NCBI GenBank assembly: GCA_038125665.1
Contig: JAYPEI010000001.1
Coordinates: 315,283-379,282 of the forward strand
Length of the DNA: 64,000 bases
Reading direction: 5' to 3'
Origin: CAILUG01 sp038125665
Lineage (GTDB): Bacteria; Pseudomonadota; Gammaproteobacteria; Pseudomonadales; Pseudohongiellaceae
Part shown: piece by piece, positions 45,591-54,041 of the stretch
Numbering within the stretch: position 1 is the stretch's first letter
How the letters are laid out: each line of letters opens with the position of its first letter
Program-made: the position numbers and the translations under genes
The notes under the pieces: model-generated
What the model was told of the DNA's origin: nothing
Database searches by the model: none
What the model saw: only the letters and a program-made list of their open reading frames with translations

Positions 45591-46451
45591 TCAAGGCAGG
45601 ACAAAGGTATATTCTAGAGTGCAGAATGGCCTATCCATTCCTCTTTCCTTGAGCTCCTCAAGATCACAGTGCTCTGTGAGATCCACACGAAAGTTTTTTA
45701 CAGAGAAAATGGTATCTGAATCAACATAAGGTGAGTGATTAAAGTACATCATTGTTGTGAACGGTTCATGTCCCGGAGCACTGATAATGTAGTGAATATG
45801 GCAAGCGCGATAGCCATGACGCCCTAACTGATGCAGCATACTACCCGTCGGTCCGCTAAGGGGTACAGGATAGTCTCCAGGGACAACTGTCATAAAATCG
45901 AGTTCACCATTTTCATCTGCGATAAAACGTGCATAAAAATTCCATTCTGGAAGATGCTCTCGCTGCACATAATAGAAACCTTCGCCATTAGGTTGCCAAA
46001 CATCTAATTGAGCTCCTGCCATCGGCTTACCATCTTTATCGACAATTTTATGTTTCATAAAAAGCGGTTTATCAGCTCTCGAAATTTCACCAATACATTC
46101 GCCATGCTGACGTGTTGGCAAACCTGGAATATACAACGGACCTTCAACATTCATCTCTGTCGTACCTTCGTTGCAGGCATCCTCTAATAGAATACAAAGT
46201 TCTGAAAGCCCCAAACAATCAGACATCAAGTGAATCTCACCCATAGGAAAATCTTGGTTAGGTTGAGCCAGTTTGAAAAGAAATTGGCGACCAATTTCTA
46301 ATTCTTCTGTTGTCAAATTTACCTCACGTTGAAATGCGTGAAGGTGCTTGATCAAACTAGTATAGATTTCATGTAAACGAGGATTAGATTCACCCTTGTC
46401 CCCATGATTAATCACAGCATCAGTTATATTTTCTAACGTTATTGCAGTCAT
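45591..46451 (-). CDS. Intradiol ring-cleavage dioxygenase (catechol/hydroxyquinol type)
   Basis: 286-aa Fe(III) dioxygenase. The family N-terminal helical domain includes the GLSELCILLEDACNEGTTEMNVEGPLYIPG segment. The predicted Fe ligands are Tyr160 (GEGFYYVQ), Tyr194 (GDYPVPL), His218 and His220 (CHIHYI). Their spacing of 34, 24 and 2 is close to catechol 1,2-dioxygenase. It opens an ortho-dihydroxylated ring to a muconate-type acid. The sequence resembles the hydroxyquinol 1,2-dioxygenase side of the family, but the substrate is not certain. It is the first gene of the dioxygenase-dehydrogenase-DLH-TetR run. Confidence 0.91.
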   Translation of the reverse strand: MTAITLENITDAVINHGDKGESNPRLHEIYTSLIKHLHAFQREVNLTTEELEIGRQFLFKLAQPNQDFPMGEIHLMSDCLGLSELCILLEDACNEGTTEMNVEGPLYIPGLPTRQHGECIGEISRADKPLFMKHKIVDKDGKPMAGAQLDVWQPNGEGFYYVQREHLPEWNFYARFIADENGELDFMTVVPGDYPVPLSGPTGSMLHQLGRHGYRACHIHYIISAPGHEPFTTMMYFNHSPYVDSDTIFSVKNFRVDLTEHCDLEELKERGMDRPFCTLEYTFVLP

Positions 46452-46556
46452 GATCTATCCCCCAAAAAATAATCTCTCCAGCCTCATAATACAGCTAGGT
46501 TAAATTTTTTACAGCCACTATGAATTTCCGCCTATAAAAATTCTCATCGTTTTTTA

Positions 46557-47387
46557 TTAAATTGCACAATGATTAGCCTTAAGTAAAGTCTTAATCACAT
46601 TTGGTGCACTCTGTGGATCTATCAGGGAAGCACAAAGATTTAAGGCGGGAGGCAACTCTCCCTTAACCTTTTGGTAGTGTGCCATGGCCTTACCATGCCA
46701 CTGTCCTACTGCTAACTCACTAGAAATCAAAGGACTAAGTGCCCCCACCTGTGGAAGAAGTTCAAACTGATAAAGTGAATGTAAAGCGGATAGCAACTTA
46801 GGACCAGCAAACTGAGGAGCAAGATAGTTGTCTGATACTCGGTAAAGCAATCTTAGGACTAACTCCCTTAAAAAGGGTAAAACAACCGAGTCTGATTGGA
46901 AAACCAAAACAGCATTATGTACGTTACTTTTTATTTGCATCTTACCCGAATCTTCTTGCAGCCAAAACTCCTGACCAAAAGCCTGGGGTTGTAATGAATC
47001 GAGTTCAAAATCTTTCTGCCAAATTAGAGTATCGGCATCTAACCAAATTACTCTATCAAAACCCTCTTCTAATGCAGATTCGAGTAAACACAAGCGTGCA
47101 TAGTCAGTAGCAATAGGCAGTTTATTACCAATTTTTTCGAGAATTTCTTGAGGAACTAAAGAAAATATCTCATCACCAAGCAAGCGATAAGCTATTCCTT
47201 CCTGACGACACCAATCTTGTACTGTTTCCAGACAAGCTGCTTGCCAGCTTGCTTGTTGAGCTATAGATGCTGACTGAATTAATAAGGAAGACAAGTAAAA
47301 AATCTTAACCGTTTGAGTACAACAAGCTGTAGCCGTATTCTTGTGCTCTAACGACAGCGATAACTCCAGCGGGAACCATATGTGCAT
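46557..47387 (-). CDS. Glycosyltransferase-like protein (GT-A fold, DXD motif)
   Basis: About 276-aa protein. From residue 28 a nucleotide-sugar transferase fold begins (VKIFYLSSLLIQSAS), with ATDYARLCLLESALEEGFDRVIWLDADTLIW holding a DXD-type motif for metal and sugar nucleotide. The family is only broadly assignable. The start is problematic: ATG 47387 (and TTG 47396) lie inside the upstream gene, overlapping it by about 83 bp. TTG 47294 would avoid overlap but lose the first strand. The gene is probably translationally coupled to the Tat-exported protein upstream, and its acceptor is unknown. Confidence 0.68.
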   Translation of the reverse strand: MHIWFPLELSLSLEHKNTATACCTQTVKIFYLSSLLIQSASIAQQASWQAACLETVQDWCRQEGIAYRLLGDEIFSLVPQEILEKIGNKLPIATDYARLCLLESALEEGFDRVIWLDADTLIWQKDFELDSLQPQAFGQEFWLQEDSGKMQIKSNVHNAVLVFQSDSVVLPFLRELVLRLLYRVSDNYLAPQFAGPKLLSALHSLYQFELLPQVGALSPLISSELAVGQWHGKAMAHYQKVKGELPPALNLCASLIDPQSAPNVIKTLLKANHCAI

Positions 47388-47967
47388 TAGCAACAAGATT
47401 TGCTATGAGTTCTGCATGTAATGTTTTGGCATCAACGCCCAATTCTTTTGCCAACTCATTGGCGACACGAGTAGTAGCTGCATTACAAACTGCAAAATGC
47501 ACACCCATATTTTCTGCCATATTATTTATCATTGCCATTTGTGGGTTTGCTTTTGGGGCATCTTCTTGTGGGGGTAGCATAGAGAGAGACAAAAGTTGTT
47601 TTCCATATTTTGCCCAGATGGAATCGTTATAACCGAGAGTGGTTGAGGCATGACGGAACGTTACTATCATTGCTATTTCTTCTTGAGTACCCCCATAAGC
47701 ATTGATGTGTTGAGTCTTTATATTAAAAGCATAACGTAAAGCATTAGTACCACCGCTAACACTATCTGAATCTATAATCACCCTGTGAATACCAGACATG
47801 TCATCGAGCCACGCATCTTGTTCATGTTTTTTTGGGGTAAATATACTATTTTGAGCTTTGGCGTGAGGACTTGAGCCGGCACAAGCCAGCGCTACTGAAC
47901 CAAGCGCAGCAGCACCGATAGTTCCCATTAATTTCCTTCGCTCAGTCTTTTCACTTTTTGCTTTCAT
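47305..47967 (-). CDS. Tat-exported DsrE-like protein of unknown function
   Basis: 220-aa protein with a twin-arginine signal (TERRKLMGTIGAAALGSVALACAGS). The mature part has VIIDSDSVSGGTNALRYAFNI, AYGGTQEEIAMIVTFRHAST, HFAVCNAATTRVANELAKELG and VPAGVIAVVRAQEYGYSLLYSNG. This ordering and the final VRAQEYGYSLLY are typical of periplasmic DsrE/DsrF-related proteins of unknown role. Cys in FAVCNAAT might correspond to the DsrE cysteine. Tat export suggests folding, perhaps with a cofactor, before secretion. It overlaps the glycosyltransferase-like gene and is preceded by a 404-bp non-coding region. Confidence 0.75.
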   Translation of the reverse strand: MKAKSEKTERRKLMGTIGAAALGSVALACAGSSPHAKAQNSIFTPKKHEQDAWLDDMSGIHRVIIDSDSVSGGTNALRYAFNIKTQHINAYGGTQEEIAMIVTFRHASTTLGYNDSIWAKYGKQLLSLSMLPPQEDAPKANPQMAMINNMAENMGVHFAVCNAATTRVANELAKELGVDAKTLHAELIANLVANAHMVPAGVIAVVRAQEYGYSLLYSNG

Positions 47968-48371
47968 GGCTTTACTCTACAATGTCTATTGAGGATCAAA
48001 TTTTGAGTTTACTTTATTAATCCGAGCTTTGTCTCACCAAAAAAACCATCATTTGCCACCAATAATAAACTCAATTCCAATGCAATGAAAACTATACCTT
48101 TTCAAGTTACCCATTGAAATATTAAATAAATTCATTCTACACAATAGTGTTTCTTTCAATAACGATATTTTTTTATTGAGACTTTCTTTCAATTCCCCCT
48201 GAATAAATTAAGCTTTCTTCAAATATAACAACTTGAACTTAGTATGTACTACCTATATCTGAGTAAAGCTATTTTAGGTAGATTACATCTTTAGATCTTC
48301 AATTTACTAAAGGTATTCTTTACAAGATTTTGAAAAGAGAGCTTATGATATTCTTAGGAATAAAGTTCTTA
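47968..48371. other. AT-rich intergenic region
   Basis: 404 bp, strongly AT-rich, with no open frame or structured RNA I can recognise. It must contain the minus-strand promoter for the Tat/DsrE-like gene and the 3' flank of the DUF3604 gene. Many AT-rich hexamers resemble -10 boxes, so no single promoter is singled out. Confidence 0.5.
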
Positions 48372-50186
48372 TCACCTAATTGTCTTATTTTGAGGTTCAA
48401 AAAAAATCGGCGAGGTCCATGCTCTCTCTTGGATTAGTTTAGGTACATCGCTAGAAATAGGTAGATTGTTTGATACTGCCAAATAAGTACTCCAACGGGG
48501 TGTTGCCACTTCAAGGACGCGGGCATAATAAACAGCTTGCTGGTCTGCCTTAAAATTAGGATCTTGCCAGCTTCCTAGTAACTCTGTGGCACCGGAAGTA
48601 TTTGTATAGGTTGCTTTAGCCAGATCTACTGTGGAACTCAAAGGAGGTAGATTAAAATTAACATCTAACTCTCTAGTATCATTCCATACCGCGTCATAAA
48701 TTCTCTCGTGTGTATTGCCATCTTCCAACCATAATTTAATTACTTGGATACGATCAAGATTACCACTATCGGGATCTTTCAGAGCATGAAGAATAAAAGT
48801 TGGGGCTAAACTCTCATCTTCATTTGGAGGTAGATCTCCCCCCATTGGCACTCCTAGAGAGTAAGCACTCTGTACCCAGTTTTCAGAAGTTAAATTCAAG
48901 GATAGTTGCCATCCAGCGAACATCCTTACTTGAACCCGAGTACCGGAAGTTGCAAAAACTTCACGTCGTTGCATGGCCTCAAAAAGACTTTCACGAGTGT
49001 TCGACTCTGCCCAAATGCCGGTAAGACCACTGGACGACATCACGGTAGTGGGAAGCCCCATTAGTGGATTTTTATCCTCTAGAACTCTGCGTGGATTGCT
49101 TTGCTCATCTCCATCACCTAATCCACCAGGAAAGTTAAATTCTTCGCTTGCACTTAATCCCGAATGGAAATCTGTGCTTCCTATGAGCCCGAACCGAAAA
49201 GGGTTTACTCCTAACTGCTGACTGACTAAAAGTCCATTTTTTAGCGCCTCACGAATATAACCACTCCCCTGTGGAGGCGAATCACCAAAATGTATTAACT
49301 CAAAATCTGCAAATTCATCGGTGGGAGCAAATTCAGGTCGAGTTTCGCTGGTCCCTTTAATTTGAGTTATTTCCACGAGACGTTCCAATGCCTGACGACG
49401 CTCTGCATAATCCTTTGTGAGTTGATTATTCTGACTATCACGCAATGCAAACATGAGACCATCACTTAAATTACTATTATGAGGAATCAACAGGAGCTCC
49501 ACTCCTCTTTGCTGTTGCGCCTCAGCCCATGTCCATAAATCTTCTGGAAGCTGCGAATCTAATGCTGTATATGGAAGCTCTGGATAGACAGGTCCTTTAA
49601 TAATTACATTGCGATGCATGTGTGCACCATCAGGCATTGGAGACCATTCATAAGCAACAAATGTAGTGAACTCTCCCGGCTCATAGTGTGCCTGAGCAGC
49701 TTTCATTTGGTCTTGCCAGATAGTGCTTACAATCTCATCTTGTAAAAAATCTGTAACTGGAGGTACTATGCCTCTGAACGCAGAAGGAGAAAAGATACCA
49801 AGATACTCTCGCATTGACCCCAAAGCTTTTAGTAACCGTGATGGCCATAAAGTCTCTTCCAACAGATTCCCTGGATTTTCAATATATCTAGAAATGCCGA
49901 GATATTCACTATGGTCTGTAACCGCTAGAAAATCTAAAGGCGCCTTACGCTGAATATCTCGGCCAAAATACTGAATCACCTCACCTTTTGCAAAGCGATA
50001 TGCTTCATCAGGGGTAGTCCGAGTCATCGCCGAAGCTGCATCAAAAGAATTCCCTGTATGAAGATGGAGATCTCCAAAATATGCCTGACGATGGACTATG
50101 TTTTGGGCAAAACTTTGAGTATGGATAAGCAGAAGTAATGGAATATAAATTTTGCCAATAATATGTTGATTAGTATTGAATTTCAT
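48372..50186 (-). CDS. Secreted DUF3604 protein (PHP-like fold)
   Basis: 604-aa exported protein with a signal peptide (YIPLLLLIHTQSFAQN). The hallmark YFGDLHLHTGNSFDAA and FLAVTDHSEYLGI near the N-terminus resemble the metal-binding motifs of PHP-domain phosphoesterases. LLLIPHNSNLSDG and FGLIGSTDFHSGLS supply further His/Asp ligands. The catalytic activity of DUF3604 proteins has not been established, as far as I know. Its ATG overlaps by 17 bp the end of the PpiC-type gene upstream, so a dedicated folding partner is likely. Confidence 0.86.
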   Translation of the reverse strand: MKFNTNQHIIGKIYIPLLLLIHTQSFAQNIVHRQAYFGDLHLHTGNSFDAASAMTRTTPDEAYRFAKGEVIQYFGRDIQRKAPLDFLAVTDHSEYLGISRYIENPGNLLEETLWPSRLLKALGSMREYLGIFSPSAFRGIVPPVTDFLQDEIVSTIWQDQMKAAQAHYEPGEFTTFVAYEWSPMPDGAHMHRNVIIKGPVYPELPYTALDSQLPEDLWTWAEAQQQRGVELLLIPHNSNLSDGLMFALRDSQNNQLTKDYAERRQALERLVEITQIKGTSETRPEFAPTDEFADFELIHFGDSPPQGSGYIREALKNGLLVSQQLGVNPFRFGLIGSTDFHSGLSASEEFNFPGGLGDGDEQSNPRRVLEDKNPLMGLPTTVMSSSGLTGIWAESNTRESLFEAMQRREVFATSGTRVQVRMFAGWQLSLNLTSENWVQSAYSLGVPMGGDLPPNEDESLAPTFILHALKDPDSGNLDRIQVIKLWLEDGNTHERIYDAVWNDTRELDVNFNLPPLSSTVDLAKATYTNTSGATELLGSWQDPNFKADQQAVYYARVLEVATPRWSTYLAVSNNLPISSDVPKLIQERAWTSPIFFEPQNKTIR

Positions 50187-51003
50187 ATTTTTCCCTCAAC
50201 ATATTAAGCTGATGCTGGCTATTTTCTCGCAACCGAATACTCTGATATATCTGATACACCTCATTTTTTATATCCGCAAACGGCTTAATTTCTTCAGGTG
50301 TATAACCAGTAATTCTCAGTAAGTGAACTCCGTATCCTGATTGCAGAGGACCGAACCAATCTTGATCCATCGAAGAAATCTTTGTCGGATCGTCTAATAA
50401 CAATATGAGTTGTTCACTAAGTTCACTCTGCCCAAAGGTACTTCTGAGGTTGACTGAGGTCATAGCCTTAAAATCTCTACCCATGGCAAAGTTATCACTC
50501 TGAATACCAGTTGGATCCTTTACTAATTTCAATTGACTTAGTGCAGAGGTTGCACGCTCCTTAGCCAGCGTTAGTGAAGCTGGATCAATACGAAAGAAAA
50601 GCTGACTAAAATTCAACCTTGCTGGCAAGCTAAAATATTCAGGATGTTCTGTATAAAAGTTTTCTAGCGTCTCCTCCTCCACATCAGAGACTACTTGGCT
50701 ATCAAAACGTTGTTGCATTAGCTGAATCATTCGCTGTCTAACCATATCGTCACCAACGGATAGCTTCAAGCGTTCTGCTTCACGATAAAGTAATTCACTT
50801 TCTATGTATTGCTCTACAATCCTGTTTTGTTCACTAAGACTAGGTTGCATGCCAAATTGTAATTCATAACGATGGAAGAGTTGAGAGCGTAATTTTTCAC
50901 TAATAATAAGTTTTGTATTATTCTGCTCACCATGATTTACCCACGAGTTTATACCAAAGGCAACTAATGCTAGGAATAAGAACTGTACTAGTGGCTCTCT
51001 CAT
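50170..51003 (-). CDS. Membrane-anchored PpiC-type (parvulin) peptidyl-prolyl isomerase
   Basis: 277-aa protein with an N-terminal membrane anchor (EPLVQFLFLALVAFGINSWV) and a SurA/PrsA-like helical arm (EQNRIVEQYIESELLYREAERLKLS, RQRMIQLMQQRFDSQ). The parvulin domain follows, from RLNFSQLFF to DQDWFGPLQSGYGVHLLRITGYTPEEIKPF. It is a periplasmic folding catalyst. The 17-bp overlap with the downstream DUF3604 gene implies co-translation. It follows the GNAT gene by 18 bp on the same strand. Confidence 0.87.
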   Translation of the reverse strand: MREPLVQFLFLALVAFGINSWVNHGEQNNTKLIISEKLRSQLFHRYELQFGMQPSLSEQNRIVEQYIESELLYREAERLKLSVGDDMVRQRMIQLMQQRFDSQVVSDVEEETLENFYTEHPEYFSLPARLNFSQLFFRIDPASLTLAKERATSALSQLKLVKDPTGIQSDNFAMGRDFKAMTSVNLRSTFGQSELSEQLILLLDDPTKISSMDQDWFGPLQSGYGVHLLRITGYTPEEIKPFADIKNEVYQIYQSIRLRENSQHQLNMLREKYEIQY

Positions 51004-51021
51004 GAGTTGAATCTCAGGTAA

Positions 51022-51537
51022 TTAACAATCATCAGCCAGACTTGTCGGGTCTGATTGCATTGTCCGCTTGGGGATACTCAAAGTCATAAATAGCGATAAA
51101 GGGTCTTCTTTGTAGTTACCAAAAGCTTGACAGAATGTAAAACCGTTTTTGCTGTAAAGATTTCTAGCCGCCGCAAAATAATTTTCAACTCCTGTCTCCA
51201 AACTCAATCTTTGCAACCCTCTTTGAGCAGACTCGTTCAATAGATATTTCATCATCTCCTGAGCAATGCCCTGACCACGATAGGCTTTCACTACATGCAT
51301 GGATTTGATCTCGGCATGTGTATCATCAAGTTGCAATAGCGCCATGCATCCGACTAAAGAATCTTCCATCCACACTGTCCAGAAAGTCACGGCTGGCACG
51401 CGTAGCTCGTTCAATGATAAGGTGTGGACACTCTCTGCAGGCGTGGTTAGATACATATCTCGGCTATGCTCTGCAACAAGCTTTAACACCGCTGGGTGCG
51501 AAAGATTATCCTTAACTATAGTGACAATATTAGACAA
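51022..51537 (-). CDS. GNAT family N-acetyltransferase
   Basis: 171-aa acetyltransferase with the acetyl-CoA motif VKAYRGQGIAQEMMKYLL and the following LSLETGVENYFAAARNLYSKNGFTFC, typical of YsnE/GNAT small-molecule or peptide acetylases. The substrate is unknown. It is the first gene of a GNAT-PpiC-DUF3604 run on the minus strand and diverges from the DUF2244 gene at 51582. The start ATG 51537 (MSNIVTIVKDN) fits a short N-terminal strand. Confidence 0.9.
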   Translation of the reverse strand: MSNIVTIVKDNLSHPAVLKLVAEHSRDMYLTTPAESVHTLSLNELRVPAVTFWTVWMEDSLVGCMALLQLDDTHAEIKSMHVVKAYRGQGIAQEMMKYLLNESAQRGLQRLSLETGVENYFAAARNLYSKNGFTFCQAFGNYKEDPLSLFMTLSIPKRTMQSDPTSLADDC

Positions 51538-51581
51538 AATGGTATCTACATGAAGTCATAAAAAACCTTAGAATACATAAC

Positions 51582-52088
51582 ATGGTCAGTCATTTCACCT
51601 CATCAGAGGTTCTAGTAGTTACTTTGTTGCCAAATCGATCAATAGAGTGGGCAAGCTTACGTCTCTTCATTATCATAATCTCTATAACAACTTTGGCAGT
51701 AGGTACTTTTTGGGCATTTATGGGTTTTTGGGCCATACTTGTATTCTCTGGTCTAGATGCCATTCTTGTAGGATGGCTACTATGTAAAGTATTTGAGCAG
51801 AGTTATAACAGACAAGTCACATCGATTTATCCCGAGAACATCAAAATTCAGTTCGGTAAAAGTTTCCCTCAGCGTAGTTGGCAACTCGAAAAATCAAAAG
51901 TTCTCCTAGGCGTGGCAGATGCTCCCCATCCACTGGCTCCTATCGGACTTCGCATTTACGATTCTCAGCACAGTATCGAGCTCGGAGATTTTCTTAACAA
52001 GGAGGATAAAGAGGAAGCCCTTAGCCTTCTAAAGGCTGCCGGTTTAAAAACCCGAACTTACAATAAAAATTCACTTCGTCCGGTGTAA
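51582..52088 (+). CDS. DUF2244 membrane protein
   Basis: 168-aa protein with two adjacent hydrophobic helices (LFIIIISITTLAVGTFWAFMGFWAILVFSGLDAILVGWLL) and a C-terminal soluble beta-rich part (SFPQRSWQLEKSKVLL, PIGLRIYDSQHSIELGDFLNKEDKEEAL). The layout and LPNRS start match DUF2244, often encoded near cytochrome oxidase genes, though none is visible here. Its function is unknown. It stands alone on the plus strand, with about 255 bp after it before the convergent sulfurtransferase. Confidence 0.8.
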   Translation: MVSHFTSSEVLVVTLLPNRSIEWASLRLFIIIISITTLAVGTFWAFMGFWAILVFSGLDAILVGWLLCKVFEQSYNRQVTSIYPENIKIQFGKSFPQRSWQLEKSKVLLGVADAPHPLAPIGLRIYDSQHSIELGDFLNKEDKEEALSLLKAAGLKTRTYNKNSLRPV

Positions 52089-52344
52089 ATTGAATGACCA
52101 AATTACGTCTGGTTACCTGCTACTATTTTGAAGAAGAGTTAGGAATTTCTAATTCCCTAGTAAATACTCTAATCCATAGATTTATTCTTCTAAATGCAGT
52201 GTTCTTTCTTTGAAATAGATTTAAAGACTTGTGAATGGAGCTTGAAGCCTGGAATCTCAACACTATTTTTTCATAAACTCCCAACTTCACATTAGTCTAC
52301 CAGTCTTTAGCACCTGGCCCAACAAAGCCTTCAACTACCTCTTT

Positions 52345-53211
52345 TCATTGATTGCATTCATTGTAGGTAACCACGGGTCTTGTTGGATCATTTATCCACT
52401 CACTCCATGAACCGATATAAACGAAAGGGATTGGCATTCCAGCATGAACCATCGCAAGGGCATTATGGCAAGCAGTTACTCCAGAACCACAGTAGTTTAC
52501 AACGGGACGACCGTCAGTGATAACTTCATGAAACTTGTCTCGTAAGACCTCTGGGCTCAGGAATGCTCCTTCCTTATCGAGATTAGCACTATGAGGGGAA
52601 CATATCGCTCCAGGGATATGTCCTGCGATTGGATCTATAGGCTCTACTTCACCTAGATAACGACGCTTCTCCCTAGCATCCACAAGAAGGAATGATCTAG
52701 ATTCGGTCTGCAATTCGTTAACTATCACTTCTGCTTTCATGTCTTTCACTAGCGCTGTTAGTTCTGAGTAGTCGAATAGCGGTGAAGCTGGATAATCTAT
52801 CACCTCTGCAGAAAGCTTACCGCCTGCGTTTAACCATGCCTGAAGTCCACCATTGAGTACTGCAACTTTCTCATGTCCTATCCATTTAAGAAGCCACCAC
52901 AAACGAGCAGCTCCAGCCCCACCAACATCATCATAGGCAATGACTTGAAGGTCTGGCTGAAGCCCCCAAGCTTGGATTTGGGATAACCAATGGTCTTTCT
53001 GAGGCAGTGGATGTCTACCAGTTTTGCCTGGAATCACCTCTTGACTCAACTGTGAATTTAAATCGGCGAAAATAGCTCCAGGAATATGACCGCTGGCATA
53101 GGAGCGTTCACCGGCGCTGGTATCTTGTAATGAAAACCGACAATCGAAATAGCGTGTAGTATTACTACTGTGTAGCTCAATAGCTTGTTCTACAGAAATA
53201 ATAGTTTGCAT
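52345..53211 (-). CDS. sseA: 3-mercaptopyruvate sulfurtransferase (tandem rhodanese)
   Basis: 288-aa two-domain rhodanese. The N-terminal inactive domain contains YFDCRFSLQD and HIPGAIFADLNSQLS. The C-terminal active domain has VDAREKRRYLGEVEPIDPIAGHIPGAI and the catalytic loop NYCGSGVTACHN. CGSG[TV]T is the signature of mercaptopyruvate sulfurtransferase rather than thiosulfate sulfurtransferase. The normal length is about 280. It moves sulfur from mercaptopyruvate to thiols. It diverges from the flavin-reductase-like gene at 53360. Confidence 0.93.
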   Translation of the reverse strand: MQTIISVEQAIELHSSNTTRYFDCRFSLQDTSAGERSYASGHIPGAIFADLNSQLSQEVIPGKTGRHPLPQKDHWLSQIQAWGLQPDLQVIAYDDVGGAGAARLWWLLKWIGHEKVAVLNGGLQAWLNAGGKLSAEVIDYPASPLFDYSELTALVKDMKAEVIVNELQTESRSFLLVDAREKRRYLGEVEPIDPIAGHIPGAICSPHSANLDKEGAFLSPEVLRDKFHEVITDGRPVVNYCGSGVTACHNALAMVHAGMPIPFVYIGSWSEWINDPTRPVVTYNECNQ

Positions 53212-53359
53212 TGCTAGCTCCCTGCTCTTAAAAGCTTAAATAACATTAAAAAGCTCTTCTATTCTCTAGCATTTACTTATAGCTTGACAAAGCGAGCTGT
53301 GCAAGCACGAAAGCTTTGTTAGACTGCTAGTACAATTTTTAATACTGCTAGAAAATCTT

Positions 53360-53962
53360 ATGTTAATAGATGCCGCTGGATTGAGTCAGACTGAAATGTA
53401 CAAACTCCTGATTGGAGCTGTGGCCCCTCGACCTATTGCTTGGGTAGGTTCTCGCAACAACGCTGGCCAGAATAATCTGGCACCCTACTCTTTCTTCAAC
53501 TGTTTTTCGTCTGCCCCTCCTATTGTTGGTTATTCATGCATTCCACGCTTAGACGGACGAAAAAAGGACTCCCATCAGTTCGTGGAAGAAAGCCGCTGCT
53601 TTACTCTTAATTGTGTCAGTCATCGTCTTGGGCAAGCAATGAGCAAATCAGCTGCCCTACTAGAACCTGGTGAAAACGAGTTTGCTTATGCTCAATTGGA
53701 GATGGGAGAGTCAGTGCACATAAACGCTCCTTTTGTAAAAGCTGCAGGCGTTATTTTTGAATGTTCTTTGCACGACATTATAAGTTTCGGTGTTGGCCCA
53801 GGTGCAGGCACACTAATTCTTGGGCAGATTCGTCACATTCATATCGATGAAGCATTGTACAATGAAGGTAGGATTGATTTTGCTACTCTTGATCCAATAG
53901 GCAGACTGGCAGGTAATTGGTATAGCACGATACGTGATCGCTTCGAAATGGAGCGCGGCTGA
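53360..53962 (+). CDS. Flavin reductase-like FMN-binding split-barrel protein
   Basis: 200-aa split-barrel flavoprotein. The core motifs LLIGAVAPRPIAWVGSRNNAGQNNLAPYSFFNCFSSAPPIVG and LAGNWYSTIRDRFEMER are highly typical of the flavin reductase-like/DIM6-NTAB group. These proteins supply reduced flavin to monooxygenases or act as stand-alone reductases. The partner cannot be identified here. The start is ATG 53360. A strong hairpin between 54000 and 54032 follows the gene. Confidence 0.88.
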   Translation: MLIDAAGLSQTEMYKLLIGAVAPRPIAWVGSRNNAGQNNLAPYSFFNCFSSAPPIVGYSCIPRLDGRKKDSHQFVEESRCFTLNCVSHRLGQAMSKSAALLEPGENEFAYAQLEMGESVHINAPFVKAAGVIFECSLHDIISFGVGPGAGTLILGQIRHIHIDEALYNEGRIDFATLDPIGRLAGNWYSTIRDRFEMERG

Positions 53963-53999
53963 ATTGTGCTTGCCTACCACGCCGGAGAATTATCTCGTT

Positions 54000-54032
54000 G
54001 ACAGGCAACGTAGAGAGATCACGTTGCCTGTC
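54000..54032. terminator. Strong hairpin between convergent genes
   Basis: Perfect 11-bp inverted repeat GACAGGCAACG/CGTTGCCTGTC with an 11-base loop. It lies between the flavin-reductase-like gene and the convergent propeller gene, and about 10 bp from the latter's stop. No T tract follows in either direction, so it may stabilise 3' ends or require Rho. Confidence 0.6.
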
Positions 54033-54041
54033 GCTGAGTCA

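Noticed and set aside
52137..52162. GGAATT/AATTCC inverted repeat after the DUF2244 gene
   Set aside because: Six-base AT-rich stem without a T tract; too weak to call a terminator.
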